Counted from the stretch's first letter, positions 1-10,300 are shown. The stretch: DNA of 15,635 nucleotides from Bacteroidota bacterium (GCA_024643595.1 JAHEMS010000024.1:1-15635); one strand, 5' to 3'. Numbers and translations: made by a program. Notes: generated by a model from the letters alone, not told the origin.

Positions 1-865
1 CTTGCTGGAAGGCAGGAACGGCTTCGCTAAACCAAAATCCGTAACCTCCATGTCCGACATCAAACAGGACTCCTTTCTTTTTGGCTTCCAATACATAGGG
101 TCGCACCTTTCCGTTTTCATCGATCACGGATAAACGTTCCGTGATCTTTTCATACGAATGAGTAATGATGTCACCGGGGCGCATTTTGTTGAGTTGATCT
201 TCCAATGAATATTGGGGTAAATGACATTCAACGAAGAGGGGTACCTTGGCTATGTTTCCAGCATCAAGCGCGCGATCAAAAGGAGCCCAGTCTTTTCCAT
301 CATAGTGCCCTATTTTTATTCCAACAATAATATCAGGATATTTTTGGGCAGTGAGTGCCGTCATTTGGGCATTCATATCGCTAACGTCTTCCTGTCCTGG
401 ACTGCCAATCATACCCGACCCTGCAATATTTAAAAAAGCAAGAATGCGCGTTTGCGATTTATCAATCACGTTAGATTTGAAAACAGGAAAATTTCTCCAA
501 CCCGATGTCCCGGCATCCACCACAGTGGTCACTCCTGATTTAAAACTAAAGTCATCCGGTGAAACGCTGAAGATACCGTCCGCAAAGATGTCTGGTTTAC
601 TTCCAACAAATACGTGTGTGTGAATATCAATAAGGCCAGGGGTTACCAGCAATCCGGAAGCGTCTATCACTTTTTTTGATTGCGATACGGGAATGTCTTT
701 TGCCACTTTGCTAATTTTTCCATCAGCAATGGCCACATCCATCTTCGTGTCAATTTTATTTTTTGGGTCAATGACGCGACCATTTTTAATCAATAAGTCA
801 TAAGATTGTGCCTGCACTACCACGATCGGACAAATACCAACGAGGATAAAAAAAATGAATCGCAT
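1..865 (-). CDS. Secreted COG3964-type amidohydrolase, paralogue 2 (3' end beyond window)
   Basis: The ATG at 865 opens a frame that stays open to the left edge, giving 288 residues; the C-terminal third is missing. Residues 1-19 form a signal peptide ending VQA before QSYD, so the enzyme should be periplasmic. It belongs to the amidohydrolase superfamily (COG3964, often misnamed dihydroorotase). The metal-binding HxH is at H82/H84 in GLIDIHTH, the probable carboxylated lysine is K184 in VGIKIGHY, and a later ligand is H236 in GDIITHS. The usual His on strand 5 appears as E213, with H215 two residues on. The strand 8 Asp lies outside the window. Characterised relatives hydrolyse N-acetyl or O-acetyl groups; the substrate here is unknown. 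The start lies 4 bp after the stop of the neighbouring paralogue, which it resembles closely along its whole length, so the two are a tandem duplication in one operon. Confidence 0.9.
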   Translation of the reverse strand, partial: MRFIFFILVGICPIVVVQAQSYDLLIKNGRVIDPKNKIDTKMDVAIADGKISKVAKDIPVSQSKKVIDASGLLVTPGLIDIHTHVFVGSKPDIFADGIFSVSPDDFSFKSGVTTVVDAGTSGWRNFPVFKSNVIDKSQTRILAFLNIAGSGMIGSPGQEDVSDMNAQMTALTAQKYPDIIVGIKIGHYDGKDWAPFDRALDAGNIAKVPLFVECHLPQYSLEDQLNKMRPGDIITHSYEKITERLSVIDENGKVRPYVLEAKKKGVLFDVGHGGYGFWFSEAVPAFQQ

Positions 866-869
866 GATT

Positions 870-2150
870 TTACTTCTTCTGTAGTTCAGTTTCCCAATCG
901 GGGGCGCTGATTCCATTGAGGTCCCAGACAATTTTACCAGCACGGACCGTCATTTCAGCCTCCAGCTTTTGAGTGCCTTTTAGTTTGGTCCTGCGAATGT
1001 CCATAAAACCAAAATCACCTTTGCGTAGATTAAGTACGGTTACATCGGCTTCTGCACCCACACTTAGATTTCCAAATTCTGGTCGCTTAACAGCATTTGC
1101 CGGATTTACGGTTGTTCTCACAATCACATCCTGAAGTGACATACCCATATTAAGAAACTTCGACATTACATTACATAGGTCTTTCATTCCTCCATTCATG
1201 CTGTCGGCATGCAAGTCTGTACTGATTACGTTGGGTAGAAATCCTTGCTGCATGGCGGGCACTGCTTGTCGCCATGAAAAGGCACCACCGCCATGACCTA
1301 CATCAAAGATGATTCCGCGCTTCTGTGCCTCGAATATGAATGGCTTCACTTTTAAATTTTCATCCACAACAGTTTCGCGGTTGGCGGGACCGTAGGAAAA
1401 CGTATGCGTAAACATATCCCCAGGTCGAAGGTGTTTCATAAACAAATCCTCAATGGATAAAGGGGGTTGATGCTCTCCAAAATCCACCATGACAGGAACA
1501 TTGGCAAGTTTGCCTGCTTCAACTGCTCGGTCGACGGCTGTAAAATCTCCCCAATAATGAGATGCTTTGATTCCAACGATTATGTCAGGGAATAAACGAT
1601 TAATCATGTAGGCCGTTTGCACCGGATTCATGTCGTCTGTGTTTTGTTCTTCAAACCTACTGGCCATTCCCAGTCCTACTATATTGATGAGAGCAAGTAC
1701 TCGTGTCTGACTTCTATCGATAGTTTGTTTTTTGAACTGATTAAAATTTTTCCATCCTGAGCTACCCGCATCTACTACCGTTGTGACTCCCGCTCTGAAT
1801 GTAAATCCATCAGGAGGCAGACTGGTAAATCCGTTGGCGATGTACGCATCTGGCTCGTTTCCCTGGAAAGCATGTACGTGCATATCTATGAGACCGGGTG
1901 TTACATAAAGCCCGGTGGCATCCACTACTTTCTTAGCTTTTTGGGCAGAAATGTTTGGCGCTACCTGGTAAATTTTTCCATTGGCGATGGCGACATCCAT
2001 CTTGGAATTGATCTGATTTTTAGGGTCGATTACATGACCGCCCTTTATTAGCAAATCAATTTCCTGTGCCCGCGTTCCGGTGAAAAAAATAAGAATCAGA
2101 CAAAGCGCAAGCAATGCTTTTGAAAATGAAATAAACTTTATGTTAGTCAT
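870..2150 (-). CDS. Secreted COG3964-type amidohydrolase, paralogue 1
   Basis: This is a complete 426-residue metal-dependent hydrolase. A TTG eight codons upstream (2174) is also in frame. I chose the ATG at 2150 because it puts a normal signal peptide at the start (hydrophobic core at residues 12-24, cleavage near TRA before QEID). Predicted metal ligands are H91 and H93 in GLIDMHVH, carboxylated K195 in VGIKASHY, H249 in GDMFTHT and D312 in ISTDLH. The position normally occupied by the strand 5 His is D223 in VMVDFGEH, with H227 as a possible substitute. COG3964 enzymes such as Agrobacterium Atu3266 are deacetylases rather than true dihydroorotases. Enterococcus EF0837, of the same group, is encoded beside a SelA-like protein, as here. 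The gene follows the PLP enzyme gene by about 90 bp and is 4 bp ahead of a second paralogue, so co-transcription is likely. The substrate is unknown. Confidence 0.92.
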   Translation of the reverse strand: MTNIKFISFSKALLALCLILIFFTGTRAQEIDLLIKGGHVIDPKNQINSKMDVAIANGKIYQVAPNISAQKAKKVVDATGLYVTPGLIDMHVHAFQGNEPDAYIANGFTSLPPDGFTFRAGVTTVVDAGSSGWKNFNQFKKQTIDRSQTRVLALINIVGLGMASRFEEQNTDDMNPVQTAYMINRLFPDIIVGIKASHYWGDFTAVDRAVEAGKLANVPVMVDFGEHQPPLSIEDLFMKHLRPGDMFTHTFSYGPANRETVVDENLKVKPFIFEAQKRGIIFDVGHGGGAFSWRQAVPAMQQGFLPNVISTDLHADSMNGGMKDLCNVMSKFLNMGMSLQDVIVRTTVNPANAVKRPEFGNLSVGAEADVTVLNLRKGDFGFMDIRRTKLKGTQKLEAEMTVRAGKIVWDLNGISAPDWETELQKK

Positions 2151-2241
2151 ATTGATGGCTTCAATTTTATTCAAAACAGTAACTCGTATTTTCCTTTCGA
2201 GGGTATACGTGTGTATATTCTTTATACAATATTTTCCAGAA

Positions 2242-3858
2242 TCAGGTGGCCAGTGGCGGACCTGATGGAACTACAATGCGTTCACGTTTACTCTGGTATT
2301 TGTACCTGGTTGCCGTAAATTTTGCAGTTCTGTATTCTCCCATGTAAATGTCTCCCGAGAGAGAATCATCTTTCAATGTGGCGGAGAAAATAAAAGATAC
2401 ACGATCGGCATCTCCTCGTTCAACACTTCGAAGGATAATATTATCTCCTTCTATCGTGCCCACCAGATCCCGCACTGTAAAATCACCTTTATGTGATCCT
2501 ACAATCCAGTTGCCATCTTGTTCCATGTTCAGCGTATGGATGCTGTTGCTGCTGAAGAATTCAATCGTTGCTTCCCATCGACCAGTGATGACACCAGCAG
2601 GCGCAGTCATGGTGGTAGCTTTTGCACTCCTTTTCTGAGAAAGAATTTCAAATAGTCTATCCGCTACTACTTTTTCGTTTCCAGGTTGCATCTGACCCGA
2701 TGTGATTTGTATCGAAGTCATTTTGTCTTTTGAATGTGCTCCAATGGCGATTCGCGGCTTAGTTCTTCCTGTAATTTCAGCGAGCTCTTCACCGGTGATA
2801 TTGAACTGTGCAGGATCCCAGGATATGTTGAGCACCGGTGATTTGTTTGAAAGTTCTGTGGGTTCGAATATTGAACTTGTAACCCCTGAAATGGAGGTTA
2901 CTCTCTTGGAAATGGCATTCAACCAGGCTAACCATGTTTTCCATTCAGCAGCATGATCACGCTTCTTCCAGGTTTCTACCGCTGCCATCATGCCAATCAT
3001 TTCTTCGCGTCCCACTTTATTATCACGACCAGGTCCGTGATGAGGCGAACTTGCCTGCCATGTGGACATCAGAATATCTTTTTGTCCTAAAAGCAATCCG
3101 GCACATTGTGGTCCGCAGATGGCCTTACCACCGCTATATGCTACAATGGTAGCCCCTTGCTGAAGATGTACATTGGGGATGGTGAGCACTTCAGCGGCAG
3201 CATCCACCAGTATAGGTATGTTCATCGGTTTTGCAACTTTCGCAATCGCCTCTGTTGACATCGGCTGACCGGGTTGTGTTGCACCATAAGCCATTATATA
3301 AATCATGGCTGTTTTGGAATTCAGCGCCTTTTCCAACTCCTCAATCGTATCCACCGTGATGACCTTTACACCAATGTTTCGGATAGCATGATCATAAACA
3401 TTGCGAGAATGTCTTGGTATGACTACTTCTGTTTTTTCGAATCCGGTAAGATTAGGTATACGTATTAATTTCTCAGGATTTCCTCCGGTGACGCACGCAG
3501 CCGTTACATGTTTTAACCCTGCCGCACAACCTGCGGAAACTACGCCCCATTCGGCACCGGTAAGTTCAGCCAGCCTGCGACCAATGCCATCGGCCAGTTC
3601 ATCATACTGAATGAAATTTTGCGAAGCCGCTTCCATTGCCGCACGCACTTCAGGACGCTCAATGGAACCACCAATAATAGTAAACGTGCCCCGACAGTTG
3701 ATAATCGGCTCCACCCCAATGGAGCGAAAGATGTTTTGCTCTTTCTCATCTTTAAAAATGGAGGATGTGGGCTCTTCATTGATGCCGCCAAATGCCGGAA
3801 ATATGCCACCGGCTAATGGCAGTAGTGCAAGATTTCTTAGGTGCTCTCTTCGTTTCAT
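2242..3858 (-). CDS. Tat-exported SelA-like PLP enzyme with C-terminal beta-rich domain
   Basis: The 538-residue protein has three parts. Residues 1-25 resemble a Tat signal (RR at 3-4, then EHLR and a hydrophobic stretch), which fits export of a folded, cofactor-bearing enzyme. Residues 40-410 are a fold-type I PLP domain of the SelA/DgaE kind: VDAAAE near 218-223 holds the Asp expected to contact the pyridine nitrogen, and SGGKAICGPQ holds the likely Schiff-base Lys245. Residues 424-520 are an extra domain rich in beta strands (GRWEATIEFFS, GSHKGDF, GTIEGDNI, MGEYRTAKFTATRY), not found in ordinary 370-residue relatives. Family members include L-seryl-tRNA(Sec) selenium transferase and D-glucosaminate-6-phosphate ammonia lyase. 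A periplasmic location excludes the tRNA role, so ammonia elimination or racemisation of an amino compound is the better guess. It is the first gene of a run with two COG3964 hydrolases. Confidence 0.9.
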   Translation of the reverse strand: MKRREHLRNLALLPLAGGIFPAFGGINEEPTSSIFKDEKEQNIFRSIGVEPIINCRGTFTIIGGSIERPEVRAAMEAASQNFIQYDELADGIGRRLAELTGAEWGVVSAGCAAGLKHVTAACVTGGNPEKLIRIPNLTGFEKTEVVIPRHSRNVYDHAIRNIGVKVITVDTIEELEKALNSKTAMIYIMAYGATQPGQPMSTEAIAKVAKPMNIPILVDAAAEVLTIPNVHLQQGATIVAYSGGKAICGPQCAGLLLGQKDILMSTWQASSPHHGPGRDNKVGREEMIGMMAAVETWKKRDHAAEWKTWLAWLNAISKRVTSISGVTSSIFEPTELSNKSPVLNISWDPAQFNITGEELAEITGRTKPRIAIGAHSKDKMTSIQITSGQMQPGNEKVVADRLFEILSQKRSAKATTMTAPAGVITGRWEATIEFFSSNSIHTLNMEQDGNWIVGSHKGDFTVRDLVGTIEGDNIILRSVERGDADRVSFIFSATLKDDSLSGDIYMGEYRTAKFTATRYKYQSKRERIVVPSGPPLAT

Positions 3859-3991
3859 GCGATAAAATTTAATTTACAGTTGTTCATTTGAAATTTCTAT
3901 GCCCGCTAATTCATAGCTGCGCAAAGTCTTCGATTTAATAATTCATAATAAGGTAGTGATATGAGAAATTAATACAAAGCCATTGGTGTAA

Positions 3992-4018
3992 ATGCTGAAA
4001 AACTCTTATTTCAAGCAT
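3992..4018 (-). terminator. Weak stem-loop downstream of the 1101-residue FG-GAP gene
   Basis: On the minus strand ATGCTTGAAA pairs with TTTCAGCAT, giving a nine-pair stem with one bulged base, 19 bases beyond the TAA of the FG-GAP gene. No U-run follows directly, so intrinsic termination is doubtful. The 178-bp gap around it (3859-4036) is AT-rich and presumably also carries the promoter of the PLP enzyme gene, but I found no clear Bacteroidota -33/-7 pair there. Confidence 0.25.
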
Positions 4019-4036
4019 CGATTATAAAAAATCTCC

Positions 4037-7000
4037 TTATTTTTTTATGATATAGGATTGTATGGAGTTGTTTACAGATCCAACCAACAAGATGGTTTTT
4101 AATTGTCCTTTCAAGACTTTTATTTCGCGCACATCGCCCTTAAGGACCATGCCTGACAGTTGATTTGACGCATACTCAAAATTTCCTTTTCCTTTATTGA
4201 GGAATACCATTCCACGACTCGAACTATTACGGCCTAACCGTACCCGCACATATGACTCGTTACCTCCCATAATGATGTCGTTTAGCCCATCCAGGTTCAC
4301 GTCAACGGAGGCAATAGCATATACCGGTGACCATTGCGCCTGCGTTGGCAATTCCCTTTTGTCGAATGTGTTTCCTTTATTTTCAAAGAGCATGGTCCGC
4401 AACTCATTTGCCTTCAAGACCACGGTATCTTCAAGTTCGCCTGGGGTGAATATTTTTTCAATGGAGGCGTTGGCGTAAGAAAGATAATCCGGAAATCGGG
4501 GTTTGAGAAAACTCACCTGGCCGAGGGCTTCATCCCGGCTCGCATAAGGATAACATGTGCCTTTAATAAAATAACAGAAGAATGGATCGACCTGCCCATC
4601 AAAATTAAAGTCTTTGAATATCATCGTAGCAGGATATTTATTAGAAACGCCAAACTGATTATTCGTTCCTGCATTGCCGGCCATGAGATCGAGATCTCCG
4701 TCGTTATCAAAATCGATTAACTCCATGCAATTCCACCACCCGTTGTTGGCATAAGGGAACCATTGAGATGTTTCTTCTTTCAATTTTCCGGCATGATTTA
4801 TCCATACCTGTATGGGCATCCATTCTCCGGCAAGTATCAAATCATTGAACCCATCTTGATTTAAGTCTACTACTTTGGCATCGCTTACCATTCCGGTATA
4901 ATGAAGCCCTTGAGCCAGCTCATCGGTCTTATCGGTGAAATTTCCTTTGCCATCATTGACGAGGAGAAAACTTCCAGGAGTAACTGGATACTGGCCTGGC
5001 GTGATTCGTCCGCCAATAAATAAATCAAAGTCATTGTCTCCGTCGATATCAAATGGAACTGCAACCGAACCAGCTTCGGTTTCGAGTGGCACCGCTTGAA
5101 TATCCTTTTTGAAATTTCCCTTGCCGTCATTTCTATAAAGGCGATCCTGTAAGTGTGGATCACCGGTTTCGAAAAGATAGCCGCCTCCAACAATATATAA
5201 ATCAAGATCACTATCGCCATCCGCATCGAAGAACGTTGCATTTTCATCTTGATATTGCAAGTCATCGATAAATGGATTTATTGAACCCGGTTTGAACGAT
5301 CCGTTTTTTCCTTGCAGAAGCAGCGTGCTGCTTTGTCCTTTTGGTGCACAAATAAAAATATCTTCAAGTCCATCTCCATTCACGTCCCCGGCCGCCATTT
5401 TTGGTCCGGAGTATGAATACATATGAGGTAGCAAAAGTTGTCTTTTGAAATCATTGACCGGTGCGGGTACTTGCTTCCAGTTAACAAGATGGGCTGAGTC
5501 AATCAAAGGTTTACTGGTTATTGTAAGATGACGTTGAATTTCTCGCTTTGCTTCTTCTATAACAGGATTAATTTCTTCTCCTGCCTTTATATTTTCAAAA
5601 GTTTGTGTTTCCCCATTGGGCCAAATAATTTGGAGTGAGTCAAGTTGAAGAGCCTTTCCAAGACCAATCGAAACACTTGATATCATGGATGATTGATAAC
5701 CGCGCACGGGAGAAAATTCTAAATACTGTGCATTACCAGAAGAATAGGCGAGAAGCCTGGTGCCAATCACATTCTTACCCGGGTTACTCTTCATTAAATC
5801 AATTCTTACATAATTCGCCAGTTGTGTGTCGGCACTGGTATTTTTATAAATCATAGCAGTGATGTTCATGCCATTCACCACCAGGTCTTGATCACCATCA
5901 TTATCCAGATCAGCGTAGGCAGCGCCACTGGATTTATTTTTCTTGGTGATTCCCCACTCTTCAGTTTTGTCCGAGAAGGTAAGGTTGCCATTGTTCTTAA
6001 AGAGATAATTACCCTCGTTGATGGATGGCATGTTATTTAATATTACCTGAACATCAACAGGCTTCCCGGTTTGCCGCGACTGGAGCTGTTCGTCTACGGT
6101 GAATTTTAAAAACTGCATATTGGTATAATCCTTTTCGTAGCCATTGCTCACAAAAAGATCTTTCCAGCCATCGCCATCAAAATCATTGAACAGTGCTGAC
6201 CAGCTCCAGTCGGTATTTGAAATTCCTGCTAACTGGCCAATTTCTGAAAAGGTGCCATCGCCATTATTCAACTGTAGCATGTTGCGGGTAGTCTGATGAT
6301 GAAAGCCTGCTCCTATAAGCAATTGGTATTTATCGTAGTTATCATCACCGGAGGAAAGTTTTATTCGTTCATTGGTAGCGGGTAGCATATCCAGCGTAAA
6401 GACATCGTTAAGGCCATCATTATTGATGTCAGCGGCATCAGAACCCATCGAGAAGAGAGAGACATGATCGGTGGCTTTTCTGATAGTATTCGTAAATGTT
6501 CCATCACCATTGTTGATATACAAATAGTCTTCTTCATTGAAGTCATTGGATATGTACATATCCAGGAATCCGTCCTGATTCAAATCACTGATCGCCACCC
6601 CTAATCCGAAACTCAGCACATTGCTGATCAGGCCCGCCTTTTCGGAAACGTTGACAAATTTACCGTTCTGGTTCTGATAGAGTTTACTTCCGAATTGATC
6701 ACTCTTTAGTTGCTTGGCATTGTTAAGCAGATTATTAAAACCGGCATACCGCTGCAGAGAATGGTTGAGAACAAATAAATCCAGATCATTGTCATTGTCG
6801 TAATCAAAGAAGGCGGCTTGCGTTGTGTAGGATGAATCATCAATTCCATATTCAGCCGCACTTTCAGTGAATGTTAAATCCTTGTTGTTGATAAACAACA
6901 AATTTTTACGAAGAACTGAATCACTCATGGCTGAGCGGCATACATAAAAATCAAGCCATCCATCCTGATTGATATCAATTAAGGAGACCCCGGTTTTCCA

Positions 7001-7342
7001 TCCTTCGGCAACACCGATACCCGCCTTTTCTGTAATGTCCTCAAATTTGAAGTTGCCCTTATTAAGATAAAGCTTATTCGACTTTTGATTAGCCGTAAAG
7101 TAAATATCAACCAGTCCATCATTATTAATATCGCCCAGGGCCACACCGCCTCCATTAAAGAAATAGCTATAATTTAAGATGTGATTATCTCCGCTTTGCT
7201 GAACTTCGTTATTGAATGTAACCCCGGATGTTTCAGGGGGCACTTCTACAAAAAGCGTTTCTTTCTTTTTCTCCGGTTCTCTACATTGGTAGAAGATGAC
7301 CATCAATAGTAGATATGCAGCGAAAGAAATTTGTTTCCTCAT
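4037..7342 (-). CDS. Giant FG-GAP/VCBS repeat protein with ASPIC/UnbV domain (1101 aa), probable lipoprotein
   Basis: An N-terminal hydrophobic segment ends at Cys20 (FYQC). This is probably a lipoprotein signal, though Gln at -1 is atypical. Fourteen DxNxDGxxD-type calcium loops follow. Seven start at residues 71, 123, 180, 253, 305, 387 and 478; seven more at 653, 706, 765, 826, 877, 911 and 1014. Between the two sets, about 525-590, lies an ASPIC/UnbV domain (SPVRGYQSS, IIWPNGETQTF). This suggests two seven-bladed beta-propellers joined by a small domain, on the outer membrane or cell surface. Several loops are imperfect (DNDND, DGDSD, DGDND). Such proteins are common near SusC/SusD genes in Bacteroidota and are sometimes misnamed RNA-binding or CRTAC1 proteins; their ligands are unknown. 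The start lies 4 bp after the stop of the DUF5107-TPR gene, so the two are translated from one message. It shares full-length architecture with the protein at 11761-15246. Confidence 0.93.
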   Translation of the reverse strand: MRKQISFAAYLLLMVIFYQCREPEKKKETLFVEVPPETSGVTFNNEVQQSGDNHILNYSYFFNGGGVALGDINNDGLVDIYFTANQKSNKLYLNKGNFKFEDITEKAGIGVAEGWKTGVSLIDINQDGWLDFYVCRSAMSDSVLRKNLLFINNKDLTFTESAAEYGIDDSSYTTQAAFFDYDNDNDLDLFVLNHSLQRYAGFNNLLNNAKQLKSDQFGSKLYQNQNGKFVNVSEKAGLISNVLSFGLGVAISDLNQDGFLDMYISNDFNEEDYLYINNGDGTFTNTIRKATDHVSLFSMGSDAADINNDGLNDVFTLDMLPATNERIKLSSGDDNYDKYQLLIGAGFHHQTTRNMLQLNNGDGTFSEIGQLAGISNTDWSWSALFNDFDGDGWKDLFVSNGYEKDYTNMQFLKFTVDEQLQSRQTGKPVDVQVILNNMPSINEGNYLFKNNGNLTFSDKTEEWGITKKNKSSGAAYADLDNDGDQDLVVNGMNITAMIYKNTSADTQLANYVRIDLMKSNPGKNVIGTRLLAYSSGNAQYLEFSPVRGYQSSMISSVSIGLGKALQLDSLQIIWPNGETQTFENIKAGEEINPVIEEAKREIQRHLTITSKPLIDSAHLVNWKQVPAPVNDFKRQLLLPHMYSYSGPKMAAGDVNGDGLEDIFICAPKGQSSTLLLQGKNGSFKPGSINPFIDDLQYQDENATFFDADGDSDLDLYIVGGGYLFETGDPHLQDRLYRNDGKGNFKKDIQAVPLETEAGSVAVPFDIDGDNDFDLFIGGRITPGQYPVTPGSFLLVNDGKGNFTDKTDELAQGLHYTGMVSDAKVVDLNQDGFNDLILAGEWMPIQVWINHAGKLKEETSQWFPYANNGWWNCMELIDFDNDGDLDLMAGNAGTNNQFGVSNKYPATMIFKDFNFDGQVDPFFCYFIKGTCYPYASRDEALGQVSFLKPRFPDYLSYANASIEKIFTPGELEDTVVLKANELRTMLFENKGNTFDKRELPTQAQWSPVYAIASVDVNLDGLNDIIMGGNESYVRVRLGRNSSSRGMVFLNKGKGNFEYASNQLSGMVLKGDVREIKVLKGQLKTILLVGSVNNSIQSYIIKK

Positions 7343-7346
7343 GGTA

Positions 7347-10300
7347 TTATTTCTTTGCGCTTAACGATTGGTTTAAACGGGACAGCAGCCTCAATTGATC
7401 GGTATTTACGGGCATATTCTCATGGCTCATATCTTCAGTATAAAGCATAAGACACCAATTAGGAATTGATTTATCCGATGAATTCAGCTGCCATTCTTTT
7501 AGAAGGGAAGTGCCTTTCGCTTCCATCCCGGTTTTTTTCAAGGCCAGTGCATTAATCATCAAATTCGCATTATGTACGTTTTCTCTTTCAGCAATCAGGG
7601 ATGAATAGATTTTGTTAGCTTCCGATGGTTTTTTCATCCTCTCTAAACACAATGCCTGCATAAAGTTTTCAAAACGCACATCAATGTCAGCATCATAGGG
7701 TTTACCAACACCCAGGTTTTCGGGCCATTGCTTTGCTTTTTCGATTCCGGTAAGCGCCTGTGCATATTTTCCTTTATCCATGTTGTCAAAGGCCAACATG
7801 AGTAGTGATTCGCGATACAGTTGGCGACCTTCTGTAGCTCCTTCATTCGGCAAAAATGTTTTGCTGGTGAGAACCTGCAAACTGTTAGCATATTTTTTAT
7901 TGAGCAAGTAGCACCTGGCCAGTAAAAAAGATAATCCATCATTATTGGGATAACGTTTTTGATATTCAATTGCGACTTGCAGCGCTTTCGTAACATCACC
8001 GGCATCCAGGTAAAAATTAACCAATAGTTTTCCGTAGCGCCATTCGTTCTTATCCAGTTGCGTTGCCTTTAACAGATTTTCTTCTGCATCACCAGGAAAT
8101 AAAGCAGCTTTCACAGCAAAAAAAGGCACGAAGTCCGGACTTCCACATTGTTGAAGAAGTGATGTGGCTTTATCCGTATTTCCCGCATTCCAATGCACAA
8201 GCGCTAGAAAGTATTTAGGTTTCCAGGAATCGGAGTTTTGCATGGCCCATTCCATTACATCGGCTGCCGTAATACGATACGGGAAAATGAAAGCTGGTGA
8301 CGCTTGATCGGCTTGCCGAAGGATGACCGCGAAAGAAGTGTCATTATTTTTCTTCATCAGATAGGCTTGCCAGTACAGGACTTCTGCTTGTTGAGGTGCG
8401 AGTTTCAAAATCTCAATGGCATCCTGATAGCGATTGATATGCTGGTACCAATCGGCCAGGGACAGATAAACTTCGTCCTTCATTTCCTGGCTAATTTGTT
8501 TCATGAAATCCTGGGAATCGGTGATTTTCCACAAGAGATTTTCGGTCGTTACAAAATGACTTAGTGGATTGATCGCCGTGATTTTATGTAACGCCGACAT
8601 AGCTTTTTCCTTTTCACCTTGCACACGAAAGAATGTTGCTATGATTTGCCATGCCTCAATATTTTTCGGTTGCTCCATCACTGCTTTTTGCGCATAGTCA
8701 AAACTTTTCTTTAGTTGATTTGTCCTGAAATATAACTTGGCCAATTCCGTGTACGAGGCACTGCGATAGGCTATCGAAGCAGCGGCTACACTGAAGGCAT
8801 CCTGCGCATCGATATTACGATGGGTAGCGACGTTGGCTAACCCATACGCGAAATTTGCTGCAGGATCATAGGTGTTTATGCTCAGCGCATTCATGGCAAA
8901 ATTACGTGCCAATTCATAATTCATCTTTCGGATATTCAGGAATGCCAATTCGGCAAGCGCGGGAAGAAAATAAGGATCTTTCGAAATGCATTCCTGAAAT
9001 TTTATTTCAGCGTTCGTGTAATCCCGCGTTTGCATGGCACCTTTTCCGAGTGAATAAAGTGCATAGGGTGTATCCCATTTATAGTCAGCCGGCAAGTCAA
9101 CCGGGCGGGCGAGGTTATCAGCGGTGGGGTTTGCGTCGTAGAAAAAGTTATCTCCAATAGTTATGGTCAATTCCTTCAAATCACCGGACCATCTTATAGA
9201 GTCTTTATAAGTTTGTAAAGGCTTGACGGAAATGAATCGTTCTTCTATTTTATTTCCATTTTTATAGATCGTAAATTTTTCATGGAGTGATTGTAGCGGT
9301 GAAAAGAACCATTTGAGGTAACCCTCTTCCTCCTTTAAATTCAATGTTCCATGGGGATCGGCTTTCACTACGCCATTCGTGCCTTTGATAGGAAACCAAT
9401 ATTCTGTCCACTCATCAGTAGCATAGGGGGCAAAACCCCGATGCTTGAATGGAGTGTATATACTATTCACTGACGATTGGTTGAATAAGCGGCCAGATTG
9501 AACTTCAACATATTGACCGTCAGTATCAGAAAGCAAATTCTCCCAAATCATACCCTGACGAGACAATCCCCAAATCCATATTTTTTTTCCAGGTTTTTCG
9601 TCATACAGGGAGTAATGCCCCATGCCAAAATTATTGTCGTGATAGTAGGAGGCAAAAAAATCAGTGTAACTGCCAAATACATGATACGATTTATAGCCGC
9701 CAAAATTATTTTGTTCGTAAAATGAAATGTCTTTATGGTTATTGGTATTGATTTTCCAACTGGCATATTCTCCTTCGTGGCCTATATAACGAGTGCCTGG
9801 AAAGATAAACTCCAGATTTCCTTTAGCGGGCATGCCAACATTCATCCAGGTATAGTAGGGCTGTTCAAGAGGATTGCCATTATGCCAGGTTGAGTGGGTG
9901 GTGAAATAGGCTTTATCGGAGGGAAGATTAATTTCAATAGTCCAATAGGTTTGAGTGAGTTTATCGTATGTACCCACGTAGCAACTAACGCTTCCATCAG
10001 ATTTAGTTTCTGTACGATAGTCAACAGGAGTTGCACAATTGGGGGTGTGCCCAATGATACCATAATTCGGTTCGATGCCACCGCTGGTCCATGGCCCGCG
10101 CATGGCCACATCGCGGAACTTGACAACCTGGTTATTGTAGATAAAAGGAAGTCCTGTTGATTTTTCCCAGGCTGACCATATCTTACCTCCTATTTCCGGT
10201 AAAACCATCAGTTTGATGTATTGATTTTCAAGTTCTACAACTTTCCATTGTTTGTCCACAGGCTTGTCAGTGAATCCATCAAACCGGAAGTAGGGGTAGA

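Noticed and set aside
870..2150. Annotation as dihydroorotase (pyrimidine synthesis)
   Set aside because: The signal peptide, the COG3964-type motifs and the SelA-like neighbour do not fit a cytoplasmic biosynthetic enzyme; members of this group have been shown to be misannotated deacetylases.
2242..3858. Selenocysteine synthase, hence a selenoprotein system
   Set aside because: The protein has an export signal and an extra C-terminal domain, and no selB, selC or SECIS-like element is present. Similarity to SelA reflects the shared PLP fold only.
4334..4720. Plus-strand open frame of 128 codons inside the FG-GAP gene
   Set aside because: It lies antisense to a well-supported repeat protein, has no recognisable domain, and its composition is explained by the opposite strand. 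The same applies to the other short antisense frames at 2348-3865, 5635-6040, 8304-10160 and 13518-14931.
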